A stretch of DNA of 64,000 nt from Oxyruncus cristatus. Lineage: Eukaryota > Chordata > Aves > Passeriformes > Cotingidae. The notes below the pieces were generated by a model. The model saw only the letters and a list, made by a program, of their open reading frames with translations, was not told the DNA's origin and did no database searches. Below are positions 34,671 through 47,440 of this stretch, piece after piece. The DNA lies in NCBI GenBank assembly GCA_013399855.1, contig VXAY01002085.1, positions 475,668-539,667 on the forward strand, read 5' to 3'. Both the position numbers and the translations under genes were made by a program. Positions within the stretch are counted from its first letter, which is position 1, and the number at the start of each line of letters is the position of its first letter.

Positions 34671-36411
34671 TCATGTTGTTTTGTTCATAGAAGAAGGTTC
34701 TGTGAGTCTGACCCAGGCATCCCTTGACTCGCCCCCAGACCAGCCACACAGTTGCACAGTGATAGTGCAACACACTGTGGCCTTTTTGTTGGGTCACCTC
34801 CAGGCTGACAGCTCCCTGTGGGCCAGGAACTGGGAGCATCAGGAGTTCTTAATGGGATAGAACTTGGCAACCAGGGTCCATTTCAACCTAAGCCAGAAGC
34901 AGGGCAACTGGGGGGCACTGGGGCAGCTCCAGCCCTGGGCATCATGCAGTGATGGCCTGAGGCTGGGCCAGCCACAGGTGGGCTTGGCTTGACATGGCCC
35001 CTCTCTGGTCAAGGCACAACTGTGAGGAACTGGAGACCAGTTTCTGTGGCTGTGTCACTGGAGCAGAAGTTCATGGCCACAGAGGGCTGATATGGGGTCC
35101 TGGGCCATGGGCAGGGTTGGATGAGTCACAGGAGGGCTGGGTAGGGGCACTGAGATCTGGTGGTGTTCTCTGGTCCCCGAGACTTTCCTCTGCTTCCATA
35201 TGCAGGTGACATTTCCTACAGAAATTGAAAGCCAGGAAAAAAAAGAATAATTCCCAGGAACATGTGCCTGTGGCCAACCCCCGTTTTATAAAGATGGCAT
35301 AACTATCAAAGAAAAGACAGCAACATTTAAAAGCAAGAAAGAAATAAGGCTGAAAATATCAAACATAGCATCACCTTTTCCAGTTCCTGATTAATAAAGC
35401 CTCTTCAACCACAGCTGTTTCATCACCTTGTGTTTGAAGTTTCTACATGCATGTTTTAGCAGGTATTACTAGCTGTGTCTTTGCCAGAATATCTTCTAAA
35501 AGACATTTCTTATGTTCCAGGGGAGGTGAAAAGCTTTGTTGGTGTAATTCCAATTTTTTAAACATCTAAAGAAGCAAACAGTTGATATGTGGTTCTGTGA
35601 TAGCAGCAGAAGCAAAGTGGCACCACAGCTTCCAAACCAGGATGCTTACAGTTTTCAAAATAGACTGAATAAAAACGTTGAGAGTAATAAGTTGTTTATG
35701 CTCTGCATGCTCAAAGGCAGGTGCATTTGGTGCATAAACACTGTTTTTCCAAATGGAATGACAGTGTGGCACACATCATAATTCTGACAGATATAATATC
35801 CATGTATTCCTGGAGTGTACTTTTAAAAAGCCAGATGAGTTCAGAAAAAAACATGGCTTTTAAAAACAATTTTAATAGGACATATGGATCCTAAATTACA
35901 GGCTGACTAGGAAAAATAATACCTAAACCAGAATTTAAAAATAAAAAAAAAATATTAAAGCAGAAAAATATTCCCCATTTTTGAGTAATAATACAGTGAA
36001 AACCTACCATCTCAGAGTTTTTTATCAAGACAGTAATTACTAAGATGTGGATATATGTTACATCATGTAACATCTTTTGTTATGTGGACGCATTTATGAC
36101 TACAGCCACCAGAGCACTGTCGTACCCAGAACTGTGGAAGTGAAACCTTAAATCCTTGTGAAGGTTTGGGGAACCATATACAGGCATTGGTTTAAAATTA
36201 AAAAAAATTATGCATCTTTAAAAAGGCAGAACACAAGAAGATATCTAGAGCAAAAGTGAGATTTGGTATCAATCACTTTATGAAAGAAATTATAAGAAAT
36301 ATTTATGTTATATGAAACCATGAGAAAGGGGAAAGGGGATCAGATACACATATACCACATAATAGATTACAGTCACAAAGCTAGCAAGGGAATGCTTTAT
36401 CCCTAGAAACT

Positions 36412-37300
36412 TCAGAAAGTTAACTCTGACGAGGATGTTTTCAAGAAACTCCCAGGGAAAGAATGAAAGAAATAGTTTTTGATGTAGTGGTGTTGCTGGA
36501 CTCCTTTGCTAAATAAAAATTTTCCTTGGCTGTCCAAAGAAGGAATATGCTTGTGTTTGTGCCTGGTTTTCCTAGGCACACCTATGCATTCTTCCTGCAT
36601 GTTGTCCCGTATTTCCTGAACAACAAGATCAGGGTACTCAGGTTTCTTCACATGGTCTACCACTTCTGGTTTTTTTGCAGTAGAATGAAACTTTGTTTCA
36701 CTTTTCCTGATCATTCTGTTCCAAGTATGCCAAGGTTTGCTGAAGAGCTCTGCTATAAAGCTTAGCTCTTTCACATCCTGTTAAGCCTAGTTTTTGGAGA
36801 CTCTCTCATATGTCTACATCCAAACAGTGGAAAATGTCATACCTAGTGTCTTCACTGGATAGTGGTGGTATCATTACTTGGTCCTGCTGGTTTGCAGATA
36901 ACGGGTATATTTTTTTTTTCACTTGTGGTCTATCACTACTTGGCAGAAAACCCTGGAAATGGGCAAGTTCAAAACTTAGGGGATAATAAACTCTCCAGCT
37001 TGTTTCACCAGTAGCTTTTCTTTTGAGAGACGGCCTCTTACTCTGCAGGTTTTAATGTGACAGGTTTTCAGCACATGTATCTGGCGAGACATTAAGAGGA
37101 TGTTCTCTTTCAATGTATTCAGGGAAATTCAGAAATGTCTTTTATCAGGTCATCAGAAATAGATCAAAGCACAGCTTTCCTCAGCCTCTGGGGAAGAGAT
37201 CAGCAGCTCCAGGAGGGACAGAAGCTGTTCAGGCACTGGGACATCATGCTCCTGTTTCTGCCTTGATATCAATCCAAGTATGTTGGATCAACTCCTCTGC
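36412..37300 (-). pseudogene. Decayed coding-like remnant, unidentified
   Basis: Minus-strand translation gives several protein-like stretches that change frame at small indels: AEELIQHTWIDIKAETG (from 37300), then VPVPEQLLSLLELL one frame over, KDISEFP then EYIEREHPLNV with a frame change, LSFELAHFQGFLPSS, and a 120-codon open end at 36412-36774 containing KKPEYPDLVVQEIRDN. Stops and frameshifts rule out a working gene. No introns are obvious between the pieces, so a processed pseudogene is possible. I do not recognise the parent protein. The alternative is chance open frames, which I think less likely given the frame-compensated continuity. Confidence 0.4.
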
Positions 37301-38282
37301 TTTTATTTTTGAGTGCTGGCTTTCCAAATATGAAATTTTTAAAACTGTTTTCACAGGAAAAAAAAGGAAAAACTGTTTTTAGCCTAAAAAACTCTTGTCA
37401 TAAATGTTTAAATCAACAAACAGGTACCCATATGGTGACATAAGAACATCTTCAGACACTTAAGCAGAGAATGTCTTCCCATGACTAATCTGTCTAAAGG
37501 TAAATTTTGGAACATCTCTTAGGGGTTATAAAGAACACTATGCATTTTGTATTGAGACTCATGTTGCAACACTTTCTACCCAGAAAAAATAATTTTGGAT
37601 TCTAAAAAGGATGCTAAGATCCATGTGATACATACACTTAGGAAAAACATTCTTAATTTTGCCACTTCACAAGCAGAGTTATTCAAATCTTTGATTAGGG
37701 TCATATTTATTTTCTTTGAGGGAATAAATGATTTATTGTTAAGACTTAAGTTCCCCAGAAATTTAACAAAAATATATTTGCATAAAACTTTCTAATTCGT
37801 GAATTGTGAGAAACTGTAATACATACAATATTTTGAGGTGTTAAAGAAAGTAGCTGGTCTTCATTCTCCAGGGTATATTTTAAAAAACTTTTCCCAGAGC
37901 TGCTAGGTAACCCTGCAAGAATAGTGGTAAAAGAGCACTGCTAGCGCTTCTTGGTCATCAGAAAAAGACCAGAAAAACAGTAGGGACTGCTGTTAAGTTT
38001 TTCACTTGTTATCTATTTCCTATAGACCACCCTCTGCATCTTCAGAAGGAGCATGGTCCCTGTAGTCCTCCTCTTCTTGTTCCTGGTGATGGAATGCTGC
38101 CCTATCAGAACCTTTTTAAGGATGGCACCATATGGATTTACCACAGAGACCACCATGAAGTTCCTCCACACCTCAGAATTTACTTTTCTCTTTTAGATAC
38201 CTTTAGAGTGATACCCTTAAATTTAAGGCAACCATTCTCCTAGCTGTAAGGAATTGCATGTTTTGGAACTTGGCAAAATTTA

Positions 38283-38600
38283 TGGAGTGATATGCTCATC
38301 AAATGGAAACTTACTTGCCAGTTCAGCTAAGTAGTCACCAAATGGATGGGTCCCAGTTTCCTGTAGAATTTCTGAATATCAAAGCATCTGTGTCATGATA
38401 AAAGCAGTGGTCATGCAGCATGTAGAAGAGAAAGTTAGCATTGCACTCTGGAGTCACATTGCCCTTGGCATGTTTCCACAAGGCAAAAAGACAAAAGATC
38501 ACTGTCAGGTGCAAATTGTGACCTTTTCCTCCTGGACAAGTGTGTTCCCAGATCCCAGGGACAATACTATGTCTGTTTCCTGTACACATGATGTGGGGTA
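38283..38600 (-). pseudogene. Decayed coding-like remnant, unidentified
   Basis: A minus-strand frame runs through FLFYMLHDHCFYHDTD and FRNSTGNWDPSI, then shifts frame and continues as LAELASKFPFDEHITP to about 38283. The composition (His, Cys, Trp, Phe) looks protein-like. It ends at the inner edge of the right core arm, which suggests truncation by the rearrangement. It may belong with the remnant at 36.4-37.3 kb on the same strand, but nothing ties them directly. No family is recognised. Confidence 0.35.
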
Positions 38601-38608
38601 CAGAACAT

Positions 38609-39399
38609 GAAATAAAGGTATACACAAGGATATGCTCTTGGATTTCCTTCCTTCAAAAGTGTCTCCCTTCACAAGCAGCAGCCTTCTTCGAGACTGCAGA
38701 GGTCACAAAGTACAGTTTAGTCACTCTGTTCCTTCTGTAGGAAAATGGGAAAGGTATCACTGTGAAGCCACTAAAGTTTGGCTCCTCCTGCCCTCTGGCG
38801 GCAGAACCAAAAGTGATTACGAGTGGATGAAGTCTGACGTCTTGTGCTCCAAGAGAAAAACAACACCAAAGCATCCCAACCAACTCCAAGCCTAACTCAG
38901 ACCAATTTCAGTGAGATTTGCAAAGCCCTTTGCTACACTTGTTTGGCCCCAGACATCTCCCTTGACACCAAGTGCCAGCACAGGGAGTGTCAGTAGCCAG
39001 AAGCCTTGACTCAGAGATGCTGTGGCACTCCAGCAGGCTCTGCTGTGTCTGCCTTGCAGTGTGATCCTACTAAGCTACCAGCCAGTAGACAAATCATTTT
39101 CCTCTTTTTCTCTTGTCACAGCAGGCAAGCTGTTTTCCTGCTTCAGAGAAGAAGAGCCTAAAGGAAAAGTGTCCTTTAACTGTCAGTGTTCCCTTGCTGT
39201 GTCTACCTTTCTAATCAATAGCTCTTGGGTATCACTGGGCAAAGCAAAGATGTTGTTCAATATCAAATAATTGCCTTCCTTTCCTGGCTTTTGTGTTAGC
39301 CCCTGAGAAGTAGTAAAAATGTCCCTGGAAATTGTAGGTAGGCCATGTCTCTGAAAATCAATTTGATTTTACTGCACTTATACTTGCACATGTGTGAAA
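38609..39399 (-). repeat. Inverted duplication, right core arm (791 bp)
   Basis: Reverse complement of 33313-34103, about 98-99% identical. The mirror open frames at 38632-38895, 38653-38889 and 39022-39270 differ from their partners by only a few residues. Confidence 0.95.
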
Positions 39400-39424
39400 G
39401 GTTTTAGGAAATTTTTTCATTGAA

Positions 39425-39710
39425 AACACTGCCACCAAGAAGAGCAGGTCAAGAAATAATCAGCATTCTTGTCCATCTTGCTCAAGAACTGATTAAAGCA
39501 AAATAAATTGGAAAACTGAAAATGCTGCATATCTTTTATTCGTCTGTCTTTGATTGTTAGCTCCCATCTTCTCAGAGGAAATAAAAGAAAAGGGAGTAAT
39601 AAAAGAGAACAGCTCTGGTCAGAGTTTTAGGTAGGAGAATAGCTATGCCCCTGGTGGGTTTTGAAGGCCTTTTTCCCTTAAGCCTGTGGTGAAAAGCCTA
39701 TTTTGAAATC
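39425..39710 (-). repeat. Inverted duplication, right arm, diverged outer part
   Basis: Partner of 32682-32989 at roughly 75% identity. It shows that the duplication is older than the near-identity of the core implies. Confidence 0.8.
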
Positions 39711-42700
39711 TAGTTATTCCTGTATTCAAATAAGAACAGTATAAAATCTGACTCTTGAATATAATAACCACACATATACATATTTGCTTGCAGTTTGGAT
39801 GCCACTTCCAGAGGAACCTTCTCTCACCATTTATTTTTTACAGTGCTTTTGATCCATGTTGTTCCACCAATGGCTGAAGCTTGCCTGACGAATACTCCTT
39901 CCACACTTGTAACATGGATTTCAAGGAAAACGGGATTACCTGTTAAAGACAGTTATGAATAGCAGAAATGAAAATTTACTGGAGTTCTCTTTGGAGATTT
40001 TGGTACTATAATGTAAGCAGATTATGTAAAATACCCATATTTTCATTGTTTCAGTAAAATAAAATACTGCGATGCTTTTTCTGTAGTAGCACATGGCTTT
40101 GATCTGTGCTTTAATTCTGGTTACTCATCATTCTTTCAATGGATTTGCATCACTAGGAAATGTTTTTGGAAAGAGGTATGTATGCTTCTTACACCTAGGG
40201 ATGTGATCTTATCCCTTTGGGATTTAAGACAGCAAATAAGATGCATGCCTCTGTTTTTACCTCTTACTATAACGTGTGAGGCCACATGTTCATAATGAAT
40301 GGTATATAGAAATGTCTTCATATTCAGAACAAGATGTTGGTTAGTTACAGTGACATTATTCATATTGATCTGCATATTTCCACAGAAATATATTGGGCAG
40401 AATATCAATGCTTTGAGGAGTAACTTATGGAGATGTCATACAGATGACATATGAGTCTCAGACTTAATCTTTTGCTCTTCTTCATGCCAGTGATGCTAAA
40501 AACAATGTTATACTAATGATGGTACAATATAAATATAGCTCTCAATTAACAGAACTCTGATAATTAATAAATTACATTTTATGTCCGGGAGCCTTTTGCT
40601 ATTAATCATAATTTGTTTGGGGATATAAGCAAAACATGGTTAATGATTCTAAGCAGACTGTGATTATGAAATTAGATGTAGCCTTTTTTTTTTCCTGGAT
40701 CCTATTAAGATAGTTTCTCAGTCAGAAGCCTGTAGTTATTTTCATTGAAATCTTGAACTTACTAAGCATGATTGTTTGGGTTAGGTAAGGATTAGCAGGT
40801 TTCTGATCGTTCCAGAAAATAGGACTGATGGAGTGGCAGTGCCATAATAGTCTCATTCTCTCATTGCAAAGCTTTATCTTGCTTTTGTGAGATGGATATA
40901 TTCCCAGCCCTTATGCAGAGTCATGAAGAAAAAAATACAGCTGTGCTCAGAATACATTTTGGAAGATAGAGGGTAAAATACAAGACACAGGATTTAAGTC
41001 CTTTCTGCCATTACCTCCACTTTAATGTTGTAATATTTTATACAGAAGACAGTCTAAAATGTGTTATTGACAAACAACAACAAACCCTGAAGCTGCTCAG
41101 GCAGCTTCAAATAAATTTCAAAATCTCTGTCTCTGCATTACAAAATCTACCATGAATTGTGCAATTGAGCTACCTGTATTTAGGGAAACTGCAGGGGCCA
41201 GCACAGCCTGTTTGCAAAGAATGAACCTCATCCTGAGAAAATCACCTTCCCCATCGTGTTATGTCTCCTGCTGTATCAGACAGAAAGGTTAGTCCTACAT
41301 TTGATAGTCATGGTATTTGAATTTAGAAGGCTCTCTCTTCCCATAAATTGAGTTTTAACTTGAAGTAAAAAGCTGCAACTGATGCATTGAGCTCAGTTGT
41401 TCTAGAGGACTATGATAGGAATGAAGGTTTCTCAAATGCTGCTGTCCTTAGACTTTAAATTGTTAGAACTTTGCCTGTATTTGAGTGTATTAGCTTATTA
41501 GGCAAATGATGCTAAGTCAGAGCTGAGAATGAGTCTATCTATAAGGAGTAAATGTAACTACATGCCGGACAAAATAAAATCTTCAGTGAATAAAGGACAT
41601 ACCTACTTACAGAAGCAGTATGCATTTCTAATGTTGGCATAAAAAAATCATGGTTGTGAAATAAGACTTTGCTGAGGAAAATTGTCTCTCTGTATACTTA
41701 GATAATATGGATACAATACAGTGCTGGAGTATTGAGAAAAACACGTGAACTGGGTTTTTAAGGCACTCTTACATAGTAGATTAAGGGGAGTAGAAGCCAC
41801 TTCACTCCTTTCAACAGCATGATGAAACTGCCAGTCGTAGACTACCTGATTATAACATCTAAGCAGTAATTTCTGATAGTCAAACTACTGGGAAGTATCT
41901 TATAACTAATAGATACTATAAAGAAGATTCCTTCTTAACTGCTGGTCTTTGAGTTGATGTGTCCATATATTTTTCCTTGGCAACTTCATATATGGTAAAA
42001 CTCAAACACTTCTTGGAAAGTAAGGTGCTGATGAGGTGGGTATTGTAACCGTATTTTGACTTCCCTCTTCCTTGAATAAACTGTCACACAAACCAACAGT
42101 AGGACTTAAGAAGTGCATGTGTGTTATTTAAATTGGAAAAAATGTAATTCCAAGGGGAAAAAAAAAGAAAAAAAGAAAAATGGGAACCTTGAATTCTTGA
42201 ACAGCTGTTATGTTTTTCAGGAGGAAGTGATCTTAAAATATTTTGTTGAAAAAGAAAAGCTACACAAAATCTAAATGGATGTTATCACAACAATCTGGAC
42301 CTCTAAACTAAATTCTAAGTTTCATAGCCCTTTTTACTGTAATTGTCCTATAATTATGGAAACACACATATGCATGTACATACCGAGAGAAAAAAAGCAT
42401 ATGCTATTAGGATTTGCTATCTAAAGAACAAAATGTATATAGCTGTCTATGACATTTAAGAGCTTACTACTCTATAGGTCACAGTGCTTGTATCATTTTG
42501 CAAAGAAAAATCTATTTAACTGGTACACTATTGCTACTGTGAGGTTAAATAAAGGCACAAGCTGAGAGTACCTTGTCTGCAAAAAAAAAAGTTTGTCATT
42601 TGCATGATATACTATTTTTGTTTATTTTAAATTACATACATGGCATCTTTGAAGCTTCTTGAAACTGTTGAGAGGACACTGTATGTATAAGTGTTTTTTA

Positions 42701-42970
42701 TATGAATATGCATATGTATGGAAAGAAATTCACAATGTGTACTTTCAGAACATCTGTATATCAACTGGTCATTTTATGATCCCTTTAACATCAACAAAGA
42801 GAAAGAAATGCACCATACAGATTCCTACCTAACTAGCTAATTTTAAACACCTACCTTAAGATGGTCAATCGTGCTGTGAACCTAAATGTTCACACTCTTG
42901 AGCAGTTTATTATTTGACACTGAGTATAACTGAAACTAGAAAGACCAGTTTAAGTGTAGACATATATAAT
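39711..42970. other. AT-rich non-coding sequence
   Basis: No gene or repeat family is seen. A 9-bp-stem hairpin (TGAAGCTGC, loop tcag) lies at about 41086-41107. Confidence 0.6.
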
Positions 42971-43320
42971 GGAATCATAGAGTTTTAAGGTTGGAAAAGA
43001 CCTTTAAGATTATCAAGTCCAGCTGTCAACCCAGCAGCATCACCATGTTCACCATTAGATCCTTACTCAAGTGCCATATTCACACGTTTTTTGAATACTT
43101 CCAATGACAGTGACTCCATCACTTCCCTGGGCAACCTGTTCCAATGCTTTACAAACCTTTCAGTGAAGAAATTTTTCCTAATATCCAGGCTAAACCTCCC
43201 CTGGTGTAACTTGAGGCCATTTTCTTTCATCCTGTCACTTGCTACTTGGGAGAAGAGAATGACACCCCCCTCACTACAACTTCCTTTTAAACAGCTACGT
43301 GTGATTACACACTCCATACC
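42971..43320 (-). mobile_element. CR1: CR1 LINE 3' end with ORF2 C-terminus, minus strand
   Basis: The plus strand begins 'ggaatcatagagttttaagg', 'ttggaaaagacctttaagat', the reverse of the CR1 terminus. On the minus strand an open stretch (43063-43365) encodes [20 protein letters not shown] followed by NRLPREV, the conserved C-terminal tail of CR1 ORF2. The terminal octamer repeat is short. Only the last 350 bases remain, the usual 5' truncation of reverse-transcribed copies. Confidence 0.92.
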
Positions 43321-46300
43321 ACCTCCATAGGAGCACTGTGAAGTTGAGTACCACACTTTGTACACAAAACCAAAGATATCTTACATAGTTTTGTAGCAGA
43401 AATATGACAGATTTTTGTTTGGTTTGATTTTGTTTGTGGGATTTTTTTTTGTTTCTGTTTTCTTTTGAGAGGATGATTGTGGAAGTCTGTCAGATTCTTC
43501 ACAGGAACAGCTTGGATTTTGTGAAAATGAAACGTGGTGTTGAATGTGTCCCGAAGTGAAGTTTAGAGCACTAAGAACCTGCATCTGTAACTTTTGGTGA
43601 GATTGTGACAATTTCTAAGTGCTACACAAATACCTTTGGTATAATTGATAGAACCTTCTCTAGAGAGCAATGCAAATTTTTAGATATGGACAAGTACAAC
43701 ATACTTGGAAATCCACATGTCTGCGGCATTATCTCCATAACTTTGACAAAAATATGATTAAAGAGCTAGGGACATCTTTGCTTCTCACACTTTGCCCTTG
43801 TTGAATGTGTGTTTGTCCTTGTGCTTATATTTGTGTTCATAGATTGAAATTTTTTGGTTTTATGCAAGTCAGTGGCAGTTTTGTTACTGAATTGTCATAC
43901 ACCTAATGTGACAATGATTTCATCCTTTGCAAAAGAGAGCCCTGGGACCATTTTCCATAAGCTTTCCTTCTCACCTCCTCTCTCTGCTTTCTAACCTAAT
44001 CTACTGTAATTCAATCTTTCTTCATAGGAATGTAGATAATTAGTCAGAAGATGGAAGAGTCTTTCTTCCATGGCTTTGTTTTGACTGATTTGTATAAGTG
44101 ATTTTGTATAATGTTTATTTCCATTAACAAGTTATCAGACAAAACTATATACATGGGAACAAAACTATGGATACAAATAACTTGCTTTCTACACTGTCCT
44201 ATTTACTTTAATCAGCTCAGAGTTTTTCTAATATATCCTGCAGAAATGAGATAGAGCACAAATATAAGTTTTGTTAACAAGTGAGTAAATCCTGTCTGTA
44301 GCAACACCTTTGGGCAAAAGTCTTTCTTGGAAGAAATGGGCACTAATTGTGGAAAATATTTTTAAATAGATAGAATTACAGTGTTTTAAAATCAGATAAC
44401 CTGTTTATAAAAAAAGTCTGCTTGGATAGCTCAACATATTACACTCACGAATTAGCTGCCTACTTATATGTTGCTTAAAATTGTATGTTTTTTTTTTACT
44501 TTTAAAACTGTGTTGACAGGGATGAAGCAACACAGAGAGAGAGTTCACTAGGGGATCTCTCTAAGAAAATGTCAAGTGGAGACAAGTACACTACAGCTTT
44601 GCTTACTGTCACTTGATTTCTGCCAACAAGGAAGACCTTTTAAGTGAGGAGAAGCCAGTGACAGATGAATAAGCCTAATGGGTGAGAAGGTGAAGGGGAC
44701 ATGTGTGTCTTTTTATGGCTCCATGAATTGAAAATACCGATTCTAAAATTACATGCAGGGTGATATGATCTCAGAATATCATACTAGCTTTTCTTAAATT
44801 AACCTGCTCCAGGCTTACATCTGCTTCAATATAAATATCTGTGTTATCTCGTTATGGAAATGTGCGTAAATAGATAATGTCTAATATGGCAATCCAAAAC
44901 GTATTTCCTTTGTTTGAATCTTTTAGGTATTCCAAACAGAATTTAGCAGATTTCCCTTATCACCAAAATCAGTAACTGGTTAATTCTTATATACAATGTA
45001 CAGTTTGCAATAGCTATGTAATACTCAATCCAATTTTCAGTTGAGAAAGGAACAATAGAGGACTATATGGCTCATTTGCTTTGCTGGAAATGTAATAAGA
45101 ATCTCCAATGAAATAAAAAAAAAAAATCTACAATCATTGTAGATCCTTCTCATTTTTTATTTTAAATTAAAGACTTTTAAAGTGTATTTGAATTCATAGT
45201 AATATTATTCAAGACACTGTAATTCAATAATGTTAATTTTCTATGAGTACATTTAAGGCAAAAGGGAAGATCATGTTCAGAAACAAGGTTTAATGACTTA
45301 ATATCCAAAATAGGTATCTGTTCAAGGGACCTAATAGAATAGCCTGAATATGTACTCCAAGCTATTAGAATAGAAGGAGCCTCTAACAGGCCATTTCTAA
45401 TCAACAAGCCAGAAAACTTCTTCCTTCAACAAAATTTTGAAGCTTCATATTATTGTCATTCACAGTCCTCAAATCTCCTTAGCATGTAAGGGCTATCACA
45501 CCAGACTTATGCAGAGAGATACTTAGCACAACCAGGAAAACACCTTTTTTTTTTTTTTCTTTTTAGTAGAGGCAATCATTTTACTACTTATCATTTCTGA
45601 ACTTTAACCACGAGTCCTAGAGCCCTCATAAAATCCTGTGATTGCATGCTCCGCTAGACAGATAACGTTAACCCAGATCCTTCCTCCTCGTGTCAAAAAC
45701 ACTGGAGGGGAAGTGCGGAGCAATGAAAATATAGCTCTATCAGGAGGAAAGCAGGACACCGTTATTAATTCCTTTTTGCTTTACCCCAAACCGTTGGCTT
45801 CTAGCCCTTGCAAAGATCAACCTGCATATAGCAATTATATAAGAAGCTCTTGCAAGTACAACAGGTCCCTTTTAGCCTCAAGCATACAGTGTGATGGGTA
45901 TGCAGGTCATAAATAGTTCTCCAGGTTTGTTACATCCCTTCCTCTTCCCTTGCATTATTTCTGCACATGGATTGTACAGTATCCTCCTATTTTTATTCGT
46001 GATTTTGGGGCCAAGGTGTTAATACTTATTCTACTTCTATTGTATACTTTCTTAACTTTTGTGGAAGGAATATTCTAGACTCGGTAAAAGCGCTCATAAT
46101 TTTTAAAGTAAAGTAACTCCACATAAATTAGTGAGAGACTGAATCCCTACCCTGAATTCATCATCAACATAAAGTGCTAATTATGCAGAATATAAAGGAT
46201 ATGAAGAAAAACAAGAGTAAAGGCCAGAATCTTCAGTGATTTCTGTATACTTCAGCAATTTGCAATCCTTGTTTTAACTTAGACAACGGAAAGCTTAGAA

Positions 46301-46540
46301 TAATTTTGGCTGTTATGACCAGAGTCTTCAAACATGTAAATAGACTATATTGTTTATTTTCTTTGCTTTGATATTTCAAACATCTGGTCCTTCTGTATTT
46401 TATATTTGATTTTTTTTTTCTTAGTGAGATTTGCATGAAATTCTTTTTATGTGGGAACCATAAGTTTATCTTAAAAATACAAGTTTAGTCTACAGAAGAA
46501 AGAGACTGCATATTTTGAATAAACAAATGTAACTACATAA
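43321..46540. other. AT-rich non-coding sequence
   Basis: No gene or repeat family is recognised. Poly-T and poly-A runs and a short hairpin (ATCTACAA, loop tca) at about 45128-45146 are present. Confidence 0.6.
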
Positions 46541-46604
46541 GATAGAAAGATACATAAGTAGATAGATAGATAGACAGAGAGATACATAGACAGATAGATA
46601 GATA
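46541..46604 (+). repeat. (GATA)n/(GACA)n microsatellite
   Basis: About 15 degenerate tetranucleotides, mostly GATA with GACA, GAGA and ACAT variants. Confidence 0.9.
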
Positions 46605-46649
46605 TCTTAGAACACCCTGTCTATTTTTATTAGAAATGTTTTAAAGAAC

Positions 46650-47440
46650 TGTGTACTAGGTTTCTGTTGCTAGGTTTTGCTAGCAGGAGTGCTTGCAGGG
46701 GCGACTTAATTGAGAAGGCACCAAAAGCCTCCCCGATGTTGGACAGAGTCAGTTCCAGCCAGCTCCAAGATGGATCAACCACTGGCCAAAGCCGAGTCTG
46801 TCAGTGACAGTGGCGGTTTCATATTAAAGAAAGAGTGAAAAACAGCACCTGAGAGAGGGAATATGAGTGAAAAACAGGCCAACTGAAACCAAGACTGGTG
46901 AAGAAAAAGAGGCTGGGGATGCTACAGGCACTGGAGTAAAGGTTTTCCTGCAGTCCATAGTGAAGACTATGGGAATGCTTGTTGTCCCCTGTAGACAGTG
47001 GAGACCTGCAGGCTGTGGAGAACCCCAGTCTGCAGCAGGTGGATGTGCCGTGGAGGAATCTCGAGCCCATGGAAAGCCAACATTGGAGCAGGCTCCTGGA
47101 AAGGCCCATAACCTATGGAGAGGAGCCCTTGCTGGACAAGGTTTTCAGGCAGGACCTGTGGCCTGTGGGAATCCACGCTGGAGCAGGCTGGGCCTGAAGG
47201 ACTGAACCCTGTAGAAAGGACCCATGATGTAGCATTTCTTGAAGAAATGCCTGTGAGAAGGACCAACACTGGAGCAGTCCATGAAGAACCATATCCTGTG
47301 GGTGGGACCCTTCCCTGGAGCAGGGGAGCAGCATGAAGAGAAAGAAGTGGCAGATGCAAAGTGTAATGAACTCAATCCACCCCCAACTTCCTGGCACCGC
47401 AGGCTGCTTGGGGAGGAGAAGGGAGAAATATTTTTTCTTA
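46650..47440 (+). mobile_element. ERVL-type avian LTR, plus strand, partial
   Basis: The same family as 14488-15252, in the opposite orientation. It opens TGTGTACTAGGTTTCTG with 'gctaggttttgct', passes 'agccagctccaagatgga' and 'tggccaaagccgagtctgtc', has a TATA-like 'catattaaagaaag' at about 46818, then a long stretch of degenerate units of the type 'ctggagcaggct' and 'gaaaggaccca', about 40-60 bases each. It fades out near 47440 ('gcttggggaggagaag'), so the polyadenylation end is missing or unrecognisable. The open frames at 46819-47397 on both strands come from the GC-rich tandem units. Confidence 0.8.

Larger units (their letters stand above)
34104..38608. other. Spacer of the inverted duplication
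   Basis: About 4.5 kb between the core arms. It holds an imperfect 35-bp tandem duplication (about 34177-34232), a (CCCAT)n array, a GC-richer block at 34690-35210 with no family assignment, AT-rich sequence at 35210-36400, and minus-strand coding-like remnants at 36412-37300 and 38283-38600. Confidence 0.7.

Noticed and set aside
34403..34860. Open frames on both strands with long SHPIP or GWDGM repeats
   Set aside because: These are translations of the (CCCAT)n array.
38040..38180. Possible signal-peptide start (MVPVVLLFLFLVM) on the plus strand
   Set aside because: The frame is short with no continuation, and the opposite strand is equally protein-like, so there is no basis for a gene.
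46819..47397. Overlapping open frames on both strands, up to 130 codons
   Set aside because: They lie wholly inside an ERVL-type LTR with GC-rich tandem units.
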